This document shows positions 63,348 to 64,000 of a DNA stretch of 64,000 nucleotides, piece after piece (position 1 is the stretch's first letter; the number at the start of each line of letters is the position of its first letter). The notes beneath the pieces are model-generated. The model did no database searches. It was not told the origin of the DNA and was given only the letters and a program-made list of their open reading frames with translations. The translations under genes and the position numbers were made by a program. Location of the stretch: assembly GCA_034766995.1 (NCBI GenBank), contig CM068314.1:38253208-38317207 (forward strand), read 5' to 3'. Source of the DNA: Acanthacorydalis orientalis. Taxonomy: Eukaryota; Arthropoda; Insecta; Megaloptera; Corydalidae.

Positions 63348-64000
63348 CATTACACATACATGTATTAGTATTTTTTTGTAATTTATTTCATAATTATTTT
63401 TTTTAATTGAAATAAGAAAGTAACAGATTATATCCTTTTTTATAAATCGTATGAATTTATTACAACAGACACTGAAGAGGTTTTACAGCAATATTATTGA
63501 TTTTCAAAATAATTTAACAGCAGATTTTAATTAACGACTATTACACGTTTTCAATGTTAATTTTCAGTATTATTAAGTAAATGTTAAAAAGATATAAAAC
63601 ATTAGAACTATTTACATAACTCTCAAATTTAATAAAGAATATAATATAAACTTAGTTACTGTATATGAATTATTCATGTCTTTTTTGCATTTTATGCAAA
63701 AAATGCAAACCAGTTTACACATTTTGTATATTAACTCTGTAACTACAATATATTCATATATATTGTAGAGAGAGTCAAATTTTAAACCAGTTAAAAAAAT
63801 AACTATATTTTTACACATAGTTTTATATTTTTTATAATAGTTAAAAAAAACATGCAGTTCTGAATAACAAAGTCAAATAAATTAACTGTCCCGTGCAAAA
63901 TATAAAAGAAAAATTGGAAACAATTATAAAGATTCTTTAGTTTTTATGTGTCATGATCTGACCACATGTTAATAAATGGTTTTTATCTCTCTTTATACTA
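60861..64000. other. A+T-rich stretch without a gene
   Basis: Short TA arrays at 61350-61369 and 63311-63344. A slightly C+G-richer part at about 61060-61250 and another at 62990-63130 have no recognisable content. The 68-codon open frame at 63612-63818 (minus) shows no motif. Confidence 0.55.

Noticed and set aside
1..64000. tRNA or rRNA genes
   Set aside because: No T-loop consensus with matching arms was found; ggttcgaatgc at about 34118 lacks a cloverleaf around it.
1..64000. CRISPR arrays, bacterial operons or prophage
   Set aside because: Repeats are simple-sequence arrays and eukaryotic transposons; no regular spacer pattern or dense coding is present.

Overview
The window is animal nuclear DNA, most likely from an arthropod and probably an insect. 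It is very A+T-rich (roughly four fifths by eye, not computed). It carries about one long (TA)n array per kilobase, and every recognisable protein-coding relic belongs to a transposable element: D,D34D mariner, DD41D (rosa-like) and RTE-type LINE. No host protein gene, tRNA or rRNA could be supported. The longest open frames are transposase, and most others are (TA)n arrays translated as Tyr-Ile repeats. The piece therefore reads as a gene desert or the inside of a very large intron. Extremely A+T-rich insect genomes, such as those of some parasitoid wasps, would fit, but nothing here fixes the species.

Layout. 0-17 kb: anonymous A+T-rich DNA holding two dead DD41D transposases (2.1-3.0 and 8.0-8.9 kb, minus strand), a composition island with a 20-bp perfect palindrome (5.5-6.0 kb), an 86-bp tandem duplication (10.6 kb) and an internally deleted mariner with recognisable ends (12.2-12.7 kb). 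17-23 kb: the richest part. A nearly complete mariner (18085-19408, terminal inverted repeats 28/29 identical) sits inside a (TA)n array, within one copy of a locus that is duplicated in direct orientation about 4 kb downstream (22.1-22.55 kb). Interleaved are copies of a dispersed repeat with a GC-rich tail (17.3, 21.05-21.4 and, inverted, 60.5-60.86 kb). 23-40 kb: mostly featureless, with a 17-bp-arm hairpin (23.1 kb), GC-rich patches (26.5, 27.6-27.95, 33.3-33.4 kb), a full-length but dead mariner on the plus strand (28.4-29.7 kb) and a deleted DD41D element with its termini (38.3-39.2 kb). 40-64 kb: long anonymous stretches, a GC-rich patch with a 109-codon open frame (49.2-49.5 kb), a central piece of mariner transposase (52.0-52.5 kb), a C+G-enriched patch (54.7-54.95 kb), and two related RTE fragments (56.6 and 57.95-58.8 kb) that share a (TA)n array lying within or beside their reverse-transcriptase sequence.

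No set of genes works together here. The connected story is one of element decay: at least three lineages of Tc1/mariner-superfamily elements plus an RTE retroelement have been inactivated by frameshifts, Trp-to-stop changes and internal deletions, and several are cut off exactly at (TA)n arrays. I found no convincing new biological system. The best leads are the duplicated locus that serves as an empty site for the mariner, the GC-tailed repeat family, the RTE pair with a shared TA array, the same-codon nonsense change in all three DD41D copies, and the few C+G-elevated islands that may be conserved non-coding DNA.
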